This document shows positions 6,777-14,065 of a stretch of 34,631 nt of DNA, in pieces (position 1 is the first letter of the stretch; each line of letters opens with the position of its first letter). The notes under the pieces were generated by a model that saw nothing but the letters and a program-made list of their open reading frames with translations, was not told the DNA's origin and ran no database searches. Source of the DNA: Alphaproteobacteria bacterium (GTDB lineage: Bacteria > Pseudomonadota > Alphaproteobacteria > Rickettsiales > JABCZZ01). The stretch is taken from positions 1 to 34,631 of the forward strand of contig JABDGA010000012.1 of NCBI GenBank assembly GCA_013286285.1, read 5' to 3'. A program made the position numbers and the translations under genes.

Positions 6777-8024
6777 TTAATTAACCTGCGCGAATTTAAT
6801 CCCTGCGGCGCGGAATGCGTGGATGACTTTCACCATGACCTGGCTTTTGGAAGACACCATGCCCTGCGTGACATCGGGAATCCAGAACACCAGCATGATC
6901 TGGATGCCGCGATCGATAAATTCACGCACGTTGGCTGCCGGATGCGGCTCGGAGATGCAGAGCGGGTGGCTCTTGGCTGCTTCGATCATCAGCTTTTGCG
7001 CGAGTTCCACGTCGGCGTCGTAGGTGACCGTGACGGTGATATCTATGCGACCGCGTGTATTGGTGTAGGTCCAGTTGGTGACCTTGCCGATGATGAGGTC
7101 TTCGTTGGGAATCAGTACCTCGCGCCCGTCGAAAGTTTCAATCAGCGTGTGGCGGATCGCCATCTGGCGTACCCAGCCTTTTTCTGTCCCTACCTCGATC
7201 AGGTCACCCGCCTCAATTGCTTTTTCAAACAGCAATATAATGCCGCTTAAGAAATTGGAGGTGATTTTCTGCAGGCCGAAGCCCAAAGCGACTGCCAGCG
7301 CGCCGCCGAACACAGTAAGGGCGGTGAGATCGACCCCCATTTCGGTCAGGCTGAACAGGAATGCCAGAAAATAGAGCGTGATGCGTAGAAATTTGATGGC
7401 CAGCTCACGCGCGTTAAAGCTTAAATGCGAACGTTTGAGCCAGTTTTCGCCGCTTTTGGAGAGCGCCCCGGCGCCCCAGAACAAAATCACGAGGGTAAAG
7501 ATGCCTTTAACGACATCCAGCAGGGAAATGCTGAATTTCCCCATGTTAAAAGCAATCCTGCTTAAGGAGTCGAGTGTGGGCGCCAGCAGGCCGGTGACGC
7601 TCAGCAAGGTCATCACCAGCATGATAAAATTAATGAAATAGGCGATAAAATGCCGGTGGGCGATGAGTAGCAGGCAACTGGCGATAAGCCATACAAGCGC
7701 AATTTTCACCAGGCTGGCAATGATGATATGGGCCTGCAGGACAGGCATCAGTGCTGCCGTTATCCAGCTTGCCGCCACGAGGCTCATAATCACCATGAAC
7801 GGCAGCAGGACAGAGGAAATAATGCTATTGATAATGTCGGCGTATTTGGGGCTTACCTTCAGCTTGCGCCGTATGACGCGCTCTATCACAATCGATCCGA
7901 GGAACGCCGCTATGAAGGCGATAAGCGATAGAAAAAGCTGCAGATCCACACCGGAGTCGTCCAGCAGGGACAGTACCGTGTTTTTCGCTACCGGGAGCAA
8001 ATCCTTATCGTGAGATTTAGCCAT
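6777..8024 (-). CDS. MscS-family mechanosensitive ion channel
   Basis: Inner-membrane channel of the small-conductance mechanosensitive family, which opens on membrane tension to release solutes during hypo-osmotic shock. It has 415 residues, longer than E. coli MscS (286) because of extra N-terminal helices: hydrophobic segments lie near residues 28-48, 70-95, 103-123, 130-150, 170-188, 212-230 and 238-265. The pore helix and upper beta domain are recognisable in TVFGGALAVALGFGLQKITSNFLSGIILLFEKAIEAGD, followed by the beta-domain motif GWVRQMAIRHTLIETFDGREVLIPNEDLI, which is diagnostic for MscS. The C-terminal alpha/beta domain ends the protein. The YbdG/MscK-type extended subgroup is possible. 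The ATG at 8024 faces dps divergently; the TPR gene follows. Confidence 0.92.
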   Translation of the reverse strand: MAKSHDKDLLPVAKNTVLSLLDDSGVDLQLFLSLIAFIAAFLGSIVIERVIRRKLKVSPKYADIINSIISSVLLPFMVIMSLVAASWITAALMPVLQAHIIIASLVKIALVWLIASCLLLIAHRHFIAYFINFIMLVMTLLSVTGLLAPTLDSLSRIAFNMGKFSISLLDVVKGIFTLVILFWGAGALSKSGENWLKRSHLSFNARELAIKFLRITLYFLAFLFSLTEMGVDLTALTVFGGALAVALGFGLQKITSNFLSGIILLFEKAIEAGDLIEVGTEKGWVRQMAIRHTLIETFDGREVLIPNEDLIIGKVTNWTYTNTRGRIDITVTVTYDADVELAQKLMIEAAKSHPLCISEPHPAANVREFIDRGIQIMLVFWIPDVTQGMVSSKSQVMVKVIHAFRAAGIKFAQVN

Positions 8025-8052
8025 TGCTTAGAAACTATTATCTCGATGCCAA

Positions 8053-8080
8053 TTGTCAAACGTTATATACATGCTATAAC
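8053..8080 (+). promoter_or_regulatory. Probable promoter of dps-hscA-fdx
   Basis: TTGTCA (8053-8058), a 16-nt spacer and TATAAC (8075-8080), giving a start near 8087. That leaves a leader of about 29 nt before the dps ATG at 8116, with AGGGAG at 8104-8109 as ribosome-binding site. No OxyR or Fur site is clear by eye. Confidence 0.55.
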
Positions 8081-8115
8081 GCTAGCACGTGCAACTTATT
8101 TATAGGGAGATTATT

Positions 8116-8613
8116 ATGGCGCTTACCAAGGTCAAACCGGCAAGCGGTGATATGGATATAGGCCTTAATGCCAAATCGCGCAAGGAAGTCGCGCAGTGCC
8201 TCAGCGAATTGCTGGCGGATAGCTATCTGCTCCAGCTTAAGACCCAGTTTTACCATTGGAATGTCACAGGCGAGAATTTCCTTAACCTGCATTTGCTGTT
8301 CGAGAAACAATATGATGAACTGGCAGAAGCGGTAGATGAGCTGGCGGAGCGTATCCGCGCGCTGGGGCATGTTGCTCCGGGCACATTCCATCAATTTTCC
8401 GAACTGACTTCGCTGGAGGAAGATATCGGCCTGCCGTCGTCATGGCAGAAAATGGTTGTGAATCTGGCAGAGGCGCATGAAACGGTTACCCGTGCCGCAC
8501 GCGAGAAACTGGAGGCAGTGCAGAAAGCCGAGGATGAAGGCACTGCGGATATTCTTATCCGGCGGCTGCAGGCGCATGAAAAATCCATATGGATGTTGCG
8601 CAGCCATCTCTAA
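8116..8613 (+). CDS. dps: Dps/ferritin-like DNA-protection protein
   Basis: Mini-ferritin that oxidises and stores Fe(II) with hydrogen peroxide as a dodecamer and can protect DNA under stress. About 165 residues, typical of the family. The intersubunit ferroxidase ligands are visible in FYHWNVTGENFLNLHLLFEKQYDELAEAVDELAERIRALG (residues ~45-85): His in HWN, then the Asp and Glu of the D-x3-E pattern. The four-helix bundle continues to a C-terminal EKSIWMLRSHL. The open frame extends to a GTG at 8089, but AGGGAG six bases upstream of the ATG at 8116 fixes the start, and the GTG would lie on the predicted transcription start. It is followed after 12 nt by hscA, so it is probably co-transcribed with an Fe-S assembly chaperone, an unusual neighbour for dps. 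Confidence 0.93.
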   Translation: MALTKVKPASGDMDIGLNAKSRKEVAQCLSELLADSYLLQLKTQFYHWNVTGENFLNLHLLFEKQYDELAEAVDELAERIRALGHVAPGTFHQFSELTSLEEDIGLPSSWQKMVVNLAEAHETVTRAAREKLEAVQKAEDEGTADILIRRLQAHEKSIWMLRSHL

Positions 8614-8625
8614 AATTGCCGTATA

Positions 8626-10575
8626 ATGAATTTTTTACAAATCCATGAGCCGGGGGAGACGCCGAACCCGCATAGTGAAGGTGTTGCCGTCGGGATCGAT
8701 CTGGGCACTACCCATTCTGTGATTGCCGTAGCCAGTGAAGGCAAGGTTACTGTGCTGCATGATATCTGCGGCGGGGTGCTGGTCCCGTCGGTCGTGCATT
8801 ACGCTGAAAACGGGCAGGTTACGGTAGGAAAAGCGGCGCGCGCCTTGCTGGCGGGTGATGGCGTACACGTTGTTGCGTCCGTCAAGCGGCTGATGGGACG
8901 CAGCGGAGCCGATGCAAAGGCGCTTGCGTTCCCGTATCCGCTGGCGGGTGACGAGGGAGCGGTGCGCTTTACGGTCGGTAAGCGTGCGCTTACGCCTGCG
9001 GAAGTATCCGCCGATATCCTGCGCCATATGAAAGCGATTGCGGAAACGGCCTTGGGGCAGGAAGTGGCCAGGGCGGTGATTACGGTTCCGGCCTATTTTG
9101 ACGATGCGGCGCGGCAGGCGACCAAGGATGCGGCAAGGCTGGCCGGGCTTGAAGTGCTGCGCCTGATTAACGAGCCTACGGCGGCGGCGCTGGCATATGG
9201 GCTGGATAAGAACGCGGAAGGCATTTATGCCATTTATGATTTAGGGGGCGGCACGTTCGATATTTCCGTACTGAAACTGGAAAAAGGCGTGTTCCAGGTA
9301 CTTTCTACCGGCGGCGACATTACGATTGGTGGTGATGATTTTGACAAAGAGATAGTTGCCGGTTGCCGGTTGCCGGTTGCCAGTGAAGAAGGGGCGAGGG
9401 GCGAGGAGCAAGGGAAAAGAAAGTTGCGTGAGTACGTGGAGGAGGCACAGCCGACGACCCCGCGCAGCGAGGGGGTAAGCGTAAGCGAAGGGGGCGAACT
9501 ATGCTCGCCCCCTTACAAAAATAATCCGGCCTTGCTTGAGAAAGCGCGGAGGCTGAAGGAGAAATTAAGCGAGGCGGAAGAAGCGGTGTTGGAATGGGAA
9601 GGGAAGGCGATCACGGTCACGCGCACGCAGTTTGAAGCCATGATCGCGCCGTATGTCAGCAAGACGCTTGGCATTTGCCGGCAGGCGCTGGAAGATGCCC
9701 GCCTGACTGCAAACGAGGTCAAAGGTGTCGTACTGGTCGGCGGTTCCACGCGTATTCCTTATGTGCGTGTGGAAATAGAAACGCTGTTCGGGCAGGCGCC
9801 GCTGGCCGATATCAATCCGGATGAAGTGGTGGCGGTAGGTGCGGCGATTCAGGCCGAAGGGCTTACGCAAGGATCGGATAACCTGCTGCTGGATGTGGTG
9901 CCGCTGTCGCTCGGCCTTGAAACCATGGGCGGGATCACGGAAAAGATTATTCATCGCAATACGCCGATTCCGGTGGCGGTGTCGCAGGAATTTACCACCT
10001 ATCAGGACGATCAGACCGGCATGGTCATCCATGTGGTGCAGGGCGAACGCGAGATGGTGGAGCATAACCGGTCGCTGGCGCGTTTTGAGCTGAACGCAAT
10101 TCCGAACCTGCCTGCCGGGATCGCACGTATCAAGGTGACGTTTTCCGTGGATGCGGACGGATTGCTGAGTGTCAGCGCGCGTGAAGAAAATACAGGTGTG
10201 GAGCAGTCCGTTGTGGTCAAGCCTTCCTACGGTATCAGTGAGGAAGAGATAGAGGCGATGCTGCGTGAAAGCATGGAGTTTGCCCGCGCTGATATCACGA
10301 GCCGGTTGCTGCGCGAAGCGGAAATGGAGGCAAAGCGCTCGCTGGAAGAGGTCAAGTCGGCCATAAAGAGCGATGGCGATCTGCTGGATGACAGGGAACG
10401 CGCGCGTATCCATGAACAGATGGGACAGCTTGAACAGGCGCTTGCTACGGGAGATCGCGATAAAATTGATGTGGTCTGCGAGCAATTGCATAACGTTACC
10501 CGACATTTTGCGGAAAAGAGGATGGACAGAGCCATCAATTTAGCCTTAAAAGGGGTGAGTTTAGATAAAATTTAG
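8626..10575 (+). CDS. hscA: Fe-S cluster assembly chaperone HscA, with in-frame repeat insertion
   Basis: Specialised Hsp70 that, with HscB, drives transfer of Fe-S clusters from IscU. 649 residues. The N-terminal LQIHEPGE lead-in followed by [14 protein letters not shown] is characteristic of HscA. Other Hsp70 blocks are [20 protein letters not shown], the linker-proximal [26 protein letters not shown], and the substrate domain beginning [15 protein letters not shown]. coli HscA has 616 residues; the excess here sits at residues ~243-298, between GGDDFDKEI and [14 protein letters not shown]. That segment is encoded by a heptamer array plus a copy of the 77-bp palindromic element found in the flagellar operon. 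It lies in subdomain IIB of the ATPase, where loops are tolerated. No Shine-Dalgarno is visible. The rest of the isc cluster is not adjacent; only fdx follows, 7 nt or less downstream. Confidence 0.95.
   Translation: MNFLQIHEPGETPNPHSEGVAVGIDLGTTHSVIAVASEGKVTVLHDICGGVLVPSVVHYAENGQVTVGKAARALLAGDGVHVVASVKRLMGRSGADAKALAFPYPLAGDEGAVRFTVGKRALTPAEVSADILRHMKAIAETALGQEVARAVITVPAYFDDAARQATKDAARLAGLEVLRLINEPTAAALAYGLDKNAEGIYAIYDLGGGTFDISVLKLEKGVFQVLSTGGDITIGGDDFDKEIVAGCRLPVASEEGARGEEQGKRKLREYVEEAQPTTPRSEGVSVSEGGELCSPPYKNNPALLEKARRLKEKLSEAEEAVLEWEGKAITVTRTQFEAMIAPYVSKTLGICRQALEDARLTANEVKGVVLVGGSTRIPYVRVEIETLFGQAPLADINPDEVVAVGAAIQAEGLTQGSDNLLLDVVPLSLGLETMGGITEKIIHRNTPIPVAVSQEFTTYQDDQTGMVIHVVQGEREMVEHNRSLARFELNAIPNLPAGIARIKVTFSVDADGLLSVSAREENTGVEQSVVVKPSYGISEEEIEAMLRESMEFARADITSRLLREAEMEAKRSLEEVKSAIKSDGDLLDDRERARIHEQMGQLEQALATGDRDKIDVVCEQLHNVTRHFAEKRMDRAINLALKGVSLDKI
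9355..9418 (+). repeat. Heptamer arrays inside hscA
   Basis: Four units of the GTTGCCR heptamer (GTTGCCG three times, GTTGCCA; 9355-9382), then after 8 nt four purine-rich heptamers (GGGGCGA twice, GGAGCAA, GGGAAAA; 9391-9418). The first array uses exactly the unit of the lnt left arm. Three heptamers make 21 nt, so the translation (VAGCRLP repeating) stays in frame and free of stops. Confidence 0.85.
9432..9515 (-). repeat. Palindromic element B, diverged copy translated inside hscA
   Basis: The first ~30 bases (GTACGTGGAGGAGGCACAGC and on) match the reverse complement of the 27231-27307 element at all but two positions. The opposite end keeps the GGGGGCGA / TCGCCCCC hairpin (9490-9512). 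The middle hairpin is replaced by unrelated purine-rich sequence. Relative to the flagellar copies it is inverted, and it is read through in frame as part of the HscA insertion. Confidence 0.8.
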
Positions 10576-10582
10576 GATGCAT

Positions 10583-10921
10583 ATGCCGAAAATGACGTTT
10601 GTATATCAGGATGGAAAAGAGCTGGTCGTGGATGCCCCGAACGGCGTTTCCGTGCTGGAAATCGCCCATAAGAATAAAATTCCGCTCGAAGGTGCCTGCG
10701 AAGGATCGCTTGCTTGCTCGACCTGCCATGTAATTGTAGATAAATCCTATTACGATAAGCTCAATCCCGCCACGGAAGATGAGGAGGACATGCTCGATCT
10801 CGCATTCGGGCTTACCCATACCTCACGGCTGGGTTGCCAGATACTGATGTCGGATGCGCTCGATGGCCTGCGTGTCATGCTGCCCGCCGCTACCCGCAAC
10901 ATGATGGTGGATAAGAAGTAA
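10583..10921 (+). CDS. fdx: 2Fe-2S ferredoxin, adrenodoxin type (Isc system)
   Basis: Small electron carrier that supplies electrons for Fe-S cluster assembly on IscU. About 112 residues. The cluster ligands are visible as [13 protein letters not shown] (C-x5-C-x2-C, near residues 41-49) and the fourth cysteine in SRLGCQI (near residue 88). The acidic [13 protein letters not shown] segment between them is the interaction helix typical of adrenodoxin/Isc ferredoxins rather than plant-type ones. Three in-frame ATGs exist (10577, 10583, 10592). AGGA at 10574-10577 sits 5 nt before 10583, so this one is preferred; 10577 would begin one base after the hscA stop. The pairing hscA-fdx is the conserved end of isc operons. 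It is convergent with the pseudopilin gene. Confidence 0.94.
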   Translation: MPKMTFVYQDGKELVVDAPNGVSVLEIAHKNKIPLEGACEGSLACSTCHVIVDKSYYDKLNPATEDEEDMLDLAFGLTHTSRLGCQILMSDALDGLRVMLPAATRNMMVDKK

Positions 10922-10929
10922 TCTTTTAC

Positions 10930-12819
10930 TTAGCGGGAAACCGCTGTCCCAACCGTATAAAATCCACTTGCGCCGGATGTTGCTTTATCGGGAGCGCTCT
11001 GGTTGTTGTATTCGGTTTTTATCCAGTCGGCGGATTCTGCCCCATTAACAATATGCACCTCTTGAATCTTGGCATTGGTTACCGTATTTGGATTATCACT
11101 TGTTCCTATTATCAGATCGCTGGTCGATGTGGTGTTGCCAAGCGGTGAGATACTAGTACCCGGTGCGCCGTATTCTGCACCATTAAAATAAATGTGAGAG
11201 CGGTGGGCAGTGGTATCAACAGTCATTACCACATGATACCAAGTACTAAGAGTCTGATATGTTTCCGCTGTATCATATCCGTGACTACTAGCATCAGTCA
11301 CAGTAGAGCCATAATAAAGTGGTGGGTCAGCACTTGCAAATAGATTATATCCAGATACCGATGATGGCGATCCGCCTTTCCAGATCATATCAAAATAACT
11401 GGTGGGATTGCTACCTATGTTTACCCAGCAACTTTGTGTGAAACTCCCTGTTCCGAAATCTAGATGATGATCTGCCGGATTTGGAATATCTATATAGTTG
11501 GTATTGCTACTATTGCCGCTAATTGAAATAGCATTACCAAAAATCCCACTCGCTCCTTGTGTTACCGTCCCCAATTTTGTTCCTATGCTTCCATAACTCG
11601 TAGAATCCAATACGCTTCCGCTGCTTTCACCGAGATGCCAGACACCTTTATAGGTATTATTCCAAGTTCCATGCTGGTTAGACTGGTCGGTAGTAATAGC
11701 CGTGTTTCCGTACTGGAGGTAGATGACGGTATCTGTGGTGTGGGAAACGGTGGGGACTTGTACCCAGAATACGGCTGCGCCGGTGGTGGCATTCCAGCTT
11801 TCACGCTCGAAGGGAAGCAGATGGGTTCCGGCAGCATCGGAGGTAAAGGTGATATCATATCCACTGGCATTCGTGACCATGCCGCCATGCCCTGTAGTGG
11901 CAAGGTAAGGGGTAGTAGTAGCGGTGCCGACAAACAGCACGGGAAAACTGCTTTGGTCGGTGTTGTTGACCGTGCCGACCTTCGTATGATCCAGGGTGAC
12001 GGTGCGATAGTATGTGGGGGGAACGGCACATCCCAGCGTATTGGTTGACAAGCTTGGCGTCATCATCTGCCAGAATTCTTTGTAGGTGACGATATCATCG
12101 AAACCGGTAAGCAGGCTTCCGGCAGTGGCTATGGTCGGGGCTTTCTGCACATAGGTCACCGGCGAAAGAATGCCTGCGCCCCCCGTATGCGCGGCGCTAT
12201 TGTCGCAATGACAGTTGGCCTGCTCATCCGCATTCGTGCTTTTTGCATTGACGGCGATGCCGCCCGAGCTATATGCGCCGTGCCCATTCGCGCCGTGGCT
12301 GACAATGACATAAATAGCGGTGGTGCTGCGCGCCGCTCCGGAAGCGTCGTTTACGGTAATGCCGGGGGTGGAGACTGAACCCGTTAACGTGCAGTTCGTG
12401 GTGGAAGTGACGGTATAATCCGGATTTACGGCATAGCGGAACTTACGTCCCCAGCCGTCAACCATGTAGCTGTCGGGCAGGCGCAAGGCGCGGGTAGGAA
12501 TACCGCCTTCCACTGTTCCTGAAGCGGCGGCGAAGTTAGCCGCAGGTGAACCACCAGTGCATGTACCTGTATTTGCAGCTTCCACGCCATAATTGGCGCT
12601 GGATGCGGTTGCGGTCAGATCGGAAGGACAAGGAATGCGCCCAAACGCCACCCGGTAATCCAGCAGCGCCTTCTCTATGGCGTCCATCGTGGTGACGGTC
12701 GAATTCACCTGAGAGGTTTGGACTCCGGTTACCAGTAACCTCATGCTGCCGTATAGAATGATGCCGATAAGGGCGAGTACTACGGAAATTTCGATGAGGG
12801 TGAAACCGTTTTTTTTCAT
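10930..12819 (-). CDS. Pseudopilin-like protein with C-terminal DUF2341 and LamG-like domains
   Basis: About 629 residues. The N-terminus is a class III prepilin signal, MKKNGFTLIEISVVLALIGI, with the G/F cleavage site and the glutamate at +5, followed by one hydrophobic helix. This predicts processing by a prepilin peptidase and assembly by a type II secretion/type IV pilus system. Residues ~60-265 carry a pseudopilin-like globular region (RIPCPSD, LPDSYMVDGWGRKFRYAV, YVIVSHGANGHGAY). From about 270 a DUF2341-like segment (YYRTVTLDHTKV, FWVQVP, VIYLQYGN) leads into a jelly-roll LamG/concanavalin-like domain (GVWHLGESSGSVLDSTSYG, FTQSCWVNIG, WYHVVMTVD). The inference is a surface-exposed minor pilin with a carbohydrate- or matrix-binding head. 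AGGAGG five bases upstream fixes the start at 12819 rather than 12834. No other pilus genes adjoin it. Confidence 0.87.
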   Translation of the reverse strand: MKKNGFTLIEISVVLALIGIILYGSMRLLVTGVQTSQVNSTVTTMDAIEKALLDYRVAFGRIPCPSDLTATASSANYGVEAANTGTCTGGSPAANFAAASGTVEGGIPTRALRLPDSYMVDGWGRKFRYAVNPDYTVTSTTNCTLTGSVSTPGITVNDASGAARSTTAIYVIVSHGANGHGAYSSGGIAVNAKSTNADEQANCHCDNSAAHTGGAGILSPVTYVQKAPTIATAGSLLTGFDDIVTYKEFWQMMTPSLSTNTLGCAVPPTYYRTVTLDHTKVGTVNNTDQSSFPVLFVGTATTTPYLATTGHGGMVTNASGYDITFTSDAAGTHLLPFERESWNATTGAAVFWVQVPTVSHTTDTVIYLQYGNTAITTDQSNQHGTWNNTYKGVWHLGESSGSVLDSTSYGSIGTKLGTVTQGASGIFGNAISISGNSSNTNYIDIPNPADHHLDFGTGSFTQSCWVNIGSNPTSYFDMIWKGGSPSSVSGYNLFASADPPLYYGSTVTDASSHGYDTAETYQTLSTWYHVVMTVDTTAHRSHIYFNGAEYGAPGTSISPLGNTTSTSDLIIGTSDNPNTVTNAKIQEVHIVNGAESADWIKTEYNNQSAPDKATSGASGFYTVGTAVSR

Positions 12820-12865
12820 GAACGCCTCCTGCATATAGAACCAGCAGGGCAGATCCCTGATGGCA

Positions 12866-13036
12866 GGGGAGTTCAGAAAACCTCATTGTTGGAAAGGTTT
12901 GAATCTGTCTTTAAGCTTGCGCTCTGGACATGCACAGATTCCTCCCCAGCCATGGACTAGGGAGTACAAATTACGGTTGTACAAATGCCGCCAACAATGA
13001 GAGGTTCTGACACCCCATGAATGCTTATTGCATTCA
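12866..13036 (-). ncRNA. Structured RNA candidate: leader of the pseudopilin mRNA or independent small RNA
   Basis: Outer stem: GGGG (12866-12869), TCAGAA (12873-12878), CCTC and ATTGTTGG (12881-12892) pair with CCAACAAT (12991-12998), GAGG, TTCTGA (13001-13010) and CCCC (13013-13016), interrupted only by 1-2 nt bulges. Inside are three further stems: GAATCTGT/ACAGATTC (12901-12908/12934-12941), CTCCC/GGGAG (12942-12946/12960-12964) and TACAA/TTGTA (12965-12969/12977-12981). Together they form a four-way junction. A separate 7-bp hairpin TGAATGC-TTATT-GCATTCA lies at 13018-13036, just at the predicted transcript 5' end. The promoter at 13044-13072 favours the minus strand. I do not recognise it as a known riboswitch; 6S RNA is one alternative I could not confirm. 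This fills most of the 340-bp gap between the pseudopilin and aminotransferase genes. Confidence 0.55.
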
Positions 13037-13043
13037 CGCATTC

Positions 13044-13072
13044 ACTATATCAGTAAATTCAGTTAAGGTCAA
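13044..13072 (-). promoter_or_regulatory. sigma70 promoter driving the structured leader and pseudopilin gene
   Basis: On the minus strand, TTGACC (13072-13067), a 17-nt spacer and TATAGT (13049-13044); predicted start near 13037. This is one of the best -35/-10 pairs I found in the window. Transcription from it would give a leader of about 218 nt before the pseudopilin ATG. For the divergent aminotransferase only a weaker pair (TTGTCC 13099-13104, GATATT 13122-13127) is visible. Confidence 0.6.
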
Positions 13073-13160
13073 AGCGTGTATGGAACATGTTGATAAAGTT
13101 GTCCCTAAATCAAAAACACTTGATATTATAATATAACATAATGCAGGAGGCAGGTAAAAA

Positions 13161-13997
13161 ATGTTAAGGGCCAATAGTATTGTTTATTTCAAAGATCGGT
13201 TCCTGGAAGAAAGCAAATGCCATATTTCGTTGCGTGACCGATCGTTTCGTTTTGGCGATGGTATTTTTGAGACCGTATTGGTCGTAAATGGCCGGCTGTA
13301 TGACATGCCGGCGCATCTGGACAGGTTGAGAAGAGGATTGGACGCATTTCGCCTCGTGCTGGATACCGAAAATTTAAGTGAAATATGCCAGCAGGTGATT
13401 CAACATAATCATCTTACCCAGGGCTATGTCCGTATCATCGTGTCGCGTGGGGTGGATGAAGAGGGAGTAGTCGGGTACATAACCAAGGGAAGCAGACCCT
13501 ATTTCGTTGTTCAGGCCGTCAGTAAACCCTATCCCGCTTTCAAGCCGCTGAAGTTGTGGCTTTCATCCTATAGGGTGAGTTTTCATGCGCCGTCAAAAAC
13601 GAATAATGCCTTGCTTTATACCCTCGCGATGCTGGAAGCGTCTGACAACGCATGCGATAATGCGCTCTTGCTGGATACGGAAGGCCATATCTGTGAAACC
13701 GCATCCGGGAATATATTCTGGATTAAAGGCAATATACTTTGCACGCCGGATACTGCCTTGCCCTTTGTACCCGGCACCATGCGGTGCAAAGTGATGGAAT
13801 TATGGCAAGGTGAGGTGAGGGAAGGGCATTTTACCCTGGATGACCTGAAATGTGCCGACGAAATTTTTATGACCAATGTAGGAACCCTCATCGCGCCCAT
13901 ATTAACAATAGCGCCCATCGGCATTGCCTTGCCCGCTGGTCCTTGCACAAAAGCCTTGCGGCTTGCGCTGGATCAGGCAATATGTAAGGCAGCATGA
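13161..13997 (+). CDS. PLP-dependent fold-type IV aminotransferase/lyase
   Basis: Class IV aminotransferase (branched-chain aminotransferase, D-amino-acid transaminase or 4-amino-4-deoxychorismate lyase group), 278 residues. Fold-type IV marks include LRDRSFRFGDGIFETVLVVNGRLYDMPAHLDRL at residues 24-56, the Schiff-base lysine K146 in APSKTNNALLYTLAMLEA, the PLP-ring glutamate E179 in GHICETASGNIFWIKG, and the phosphate-binding VPGTMR and FMTNVGTL segments. Which reaction it catalyses cannot be decided from the sequence; PabC-like lyase or D-amino-acid aminotransferase seem likelier than BCAT (IlvE), which is usually longer. AGGAGG at 13145-13150 is ten bases before the ATG, slightly long. It is monocistronic or linked to the OmpA-like gene 68 bp downstream, with no obvious functional link. 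Confidence 0.88.
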   Translation: MLRANSIVYFKDRFLEESKCHISLRDRSFRFGDGIFETVLVVNGRLYDMPAHLDRLRRGLDAFRLVLDTENLSEICQQVIQHNHLTQGYVRIIVSRGVDEEGVVGYITKGSRPYFVVQAVSKPYPAFKPLKLWLSSYRVSFHAPSKTNNALLYTLAMLEASDNACDNALLLDTEGHICETASGNIFWIKGNILCTPDTALPFVPGTMRCKVMELWQGEVREGHFTLDDLKCADEIFMTNVGTLIAPILTIAPIGIALPAGPCTKALRLALDQAICKAA

Positions 13998-14065
13998 GGT
14001 CAGCGCTTGGGAAAGTGGCGTGATATAAACCTTGATATTAGACTCGGTTGAGGTAGATTGCAGCC

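Noticed and set aside
9565-10506. 313-residue ORF antisense to hscA
   Set aside because: His/Arg-rich shadow of a strongly conserved Hsp70 gene in the opposite frame; no recognisable motif.
12866-13016. Cobalamin, TPP, FMN or c-di-GMP-I riboswitch
   Set aside because: None of the conserved core strings of these classes could be found in either strand, so it is left as an unidentified structure.
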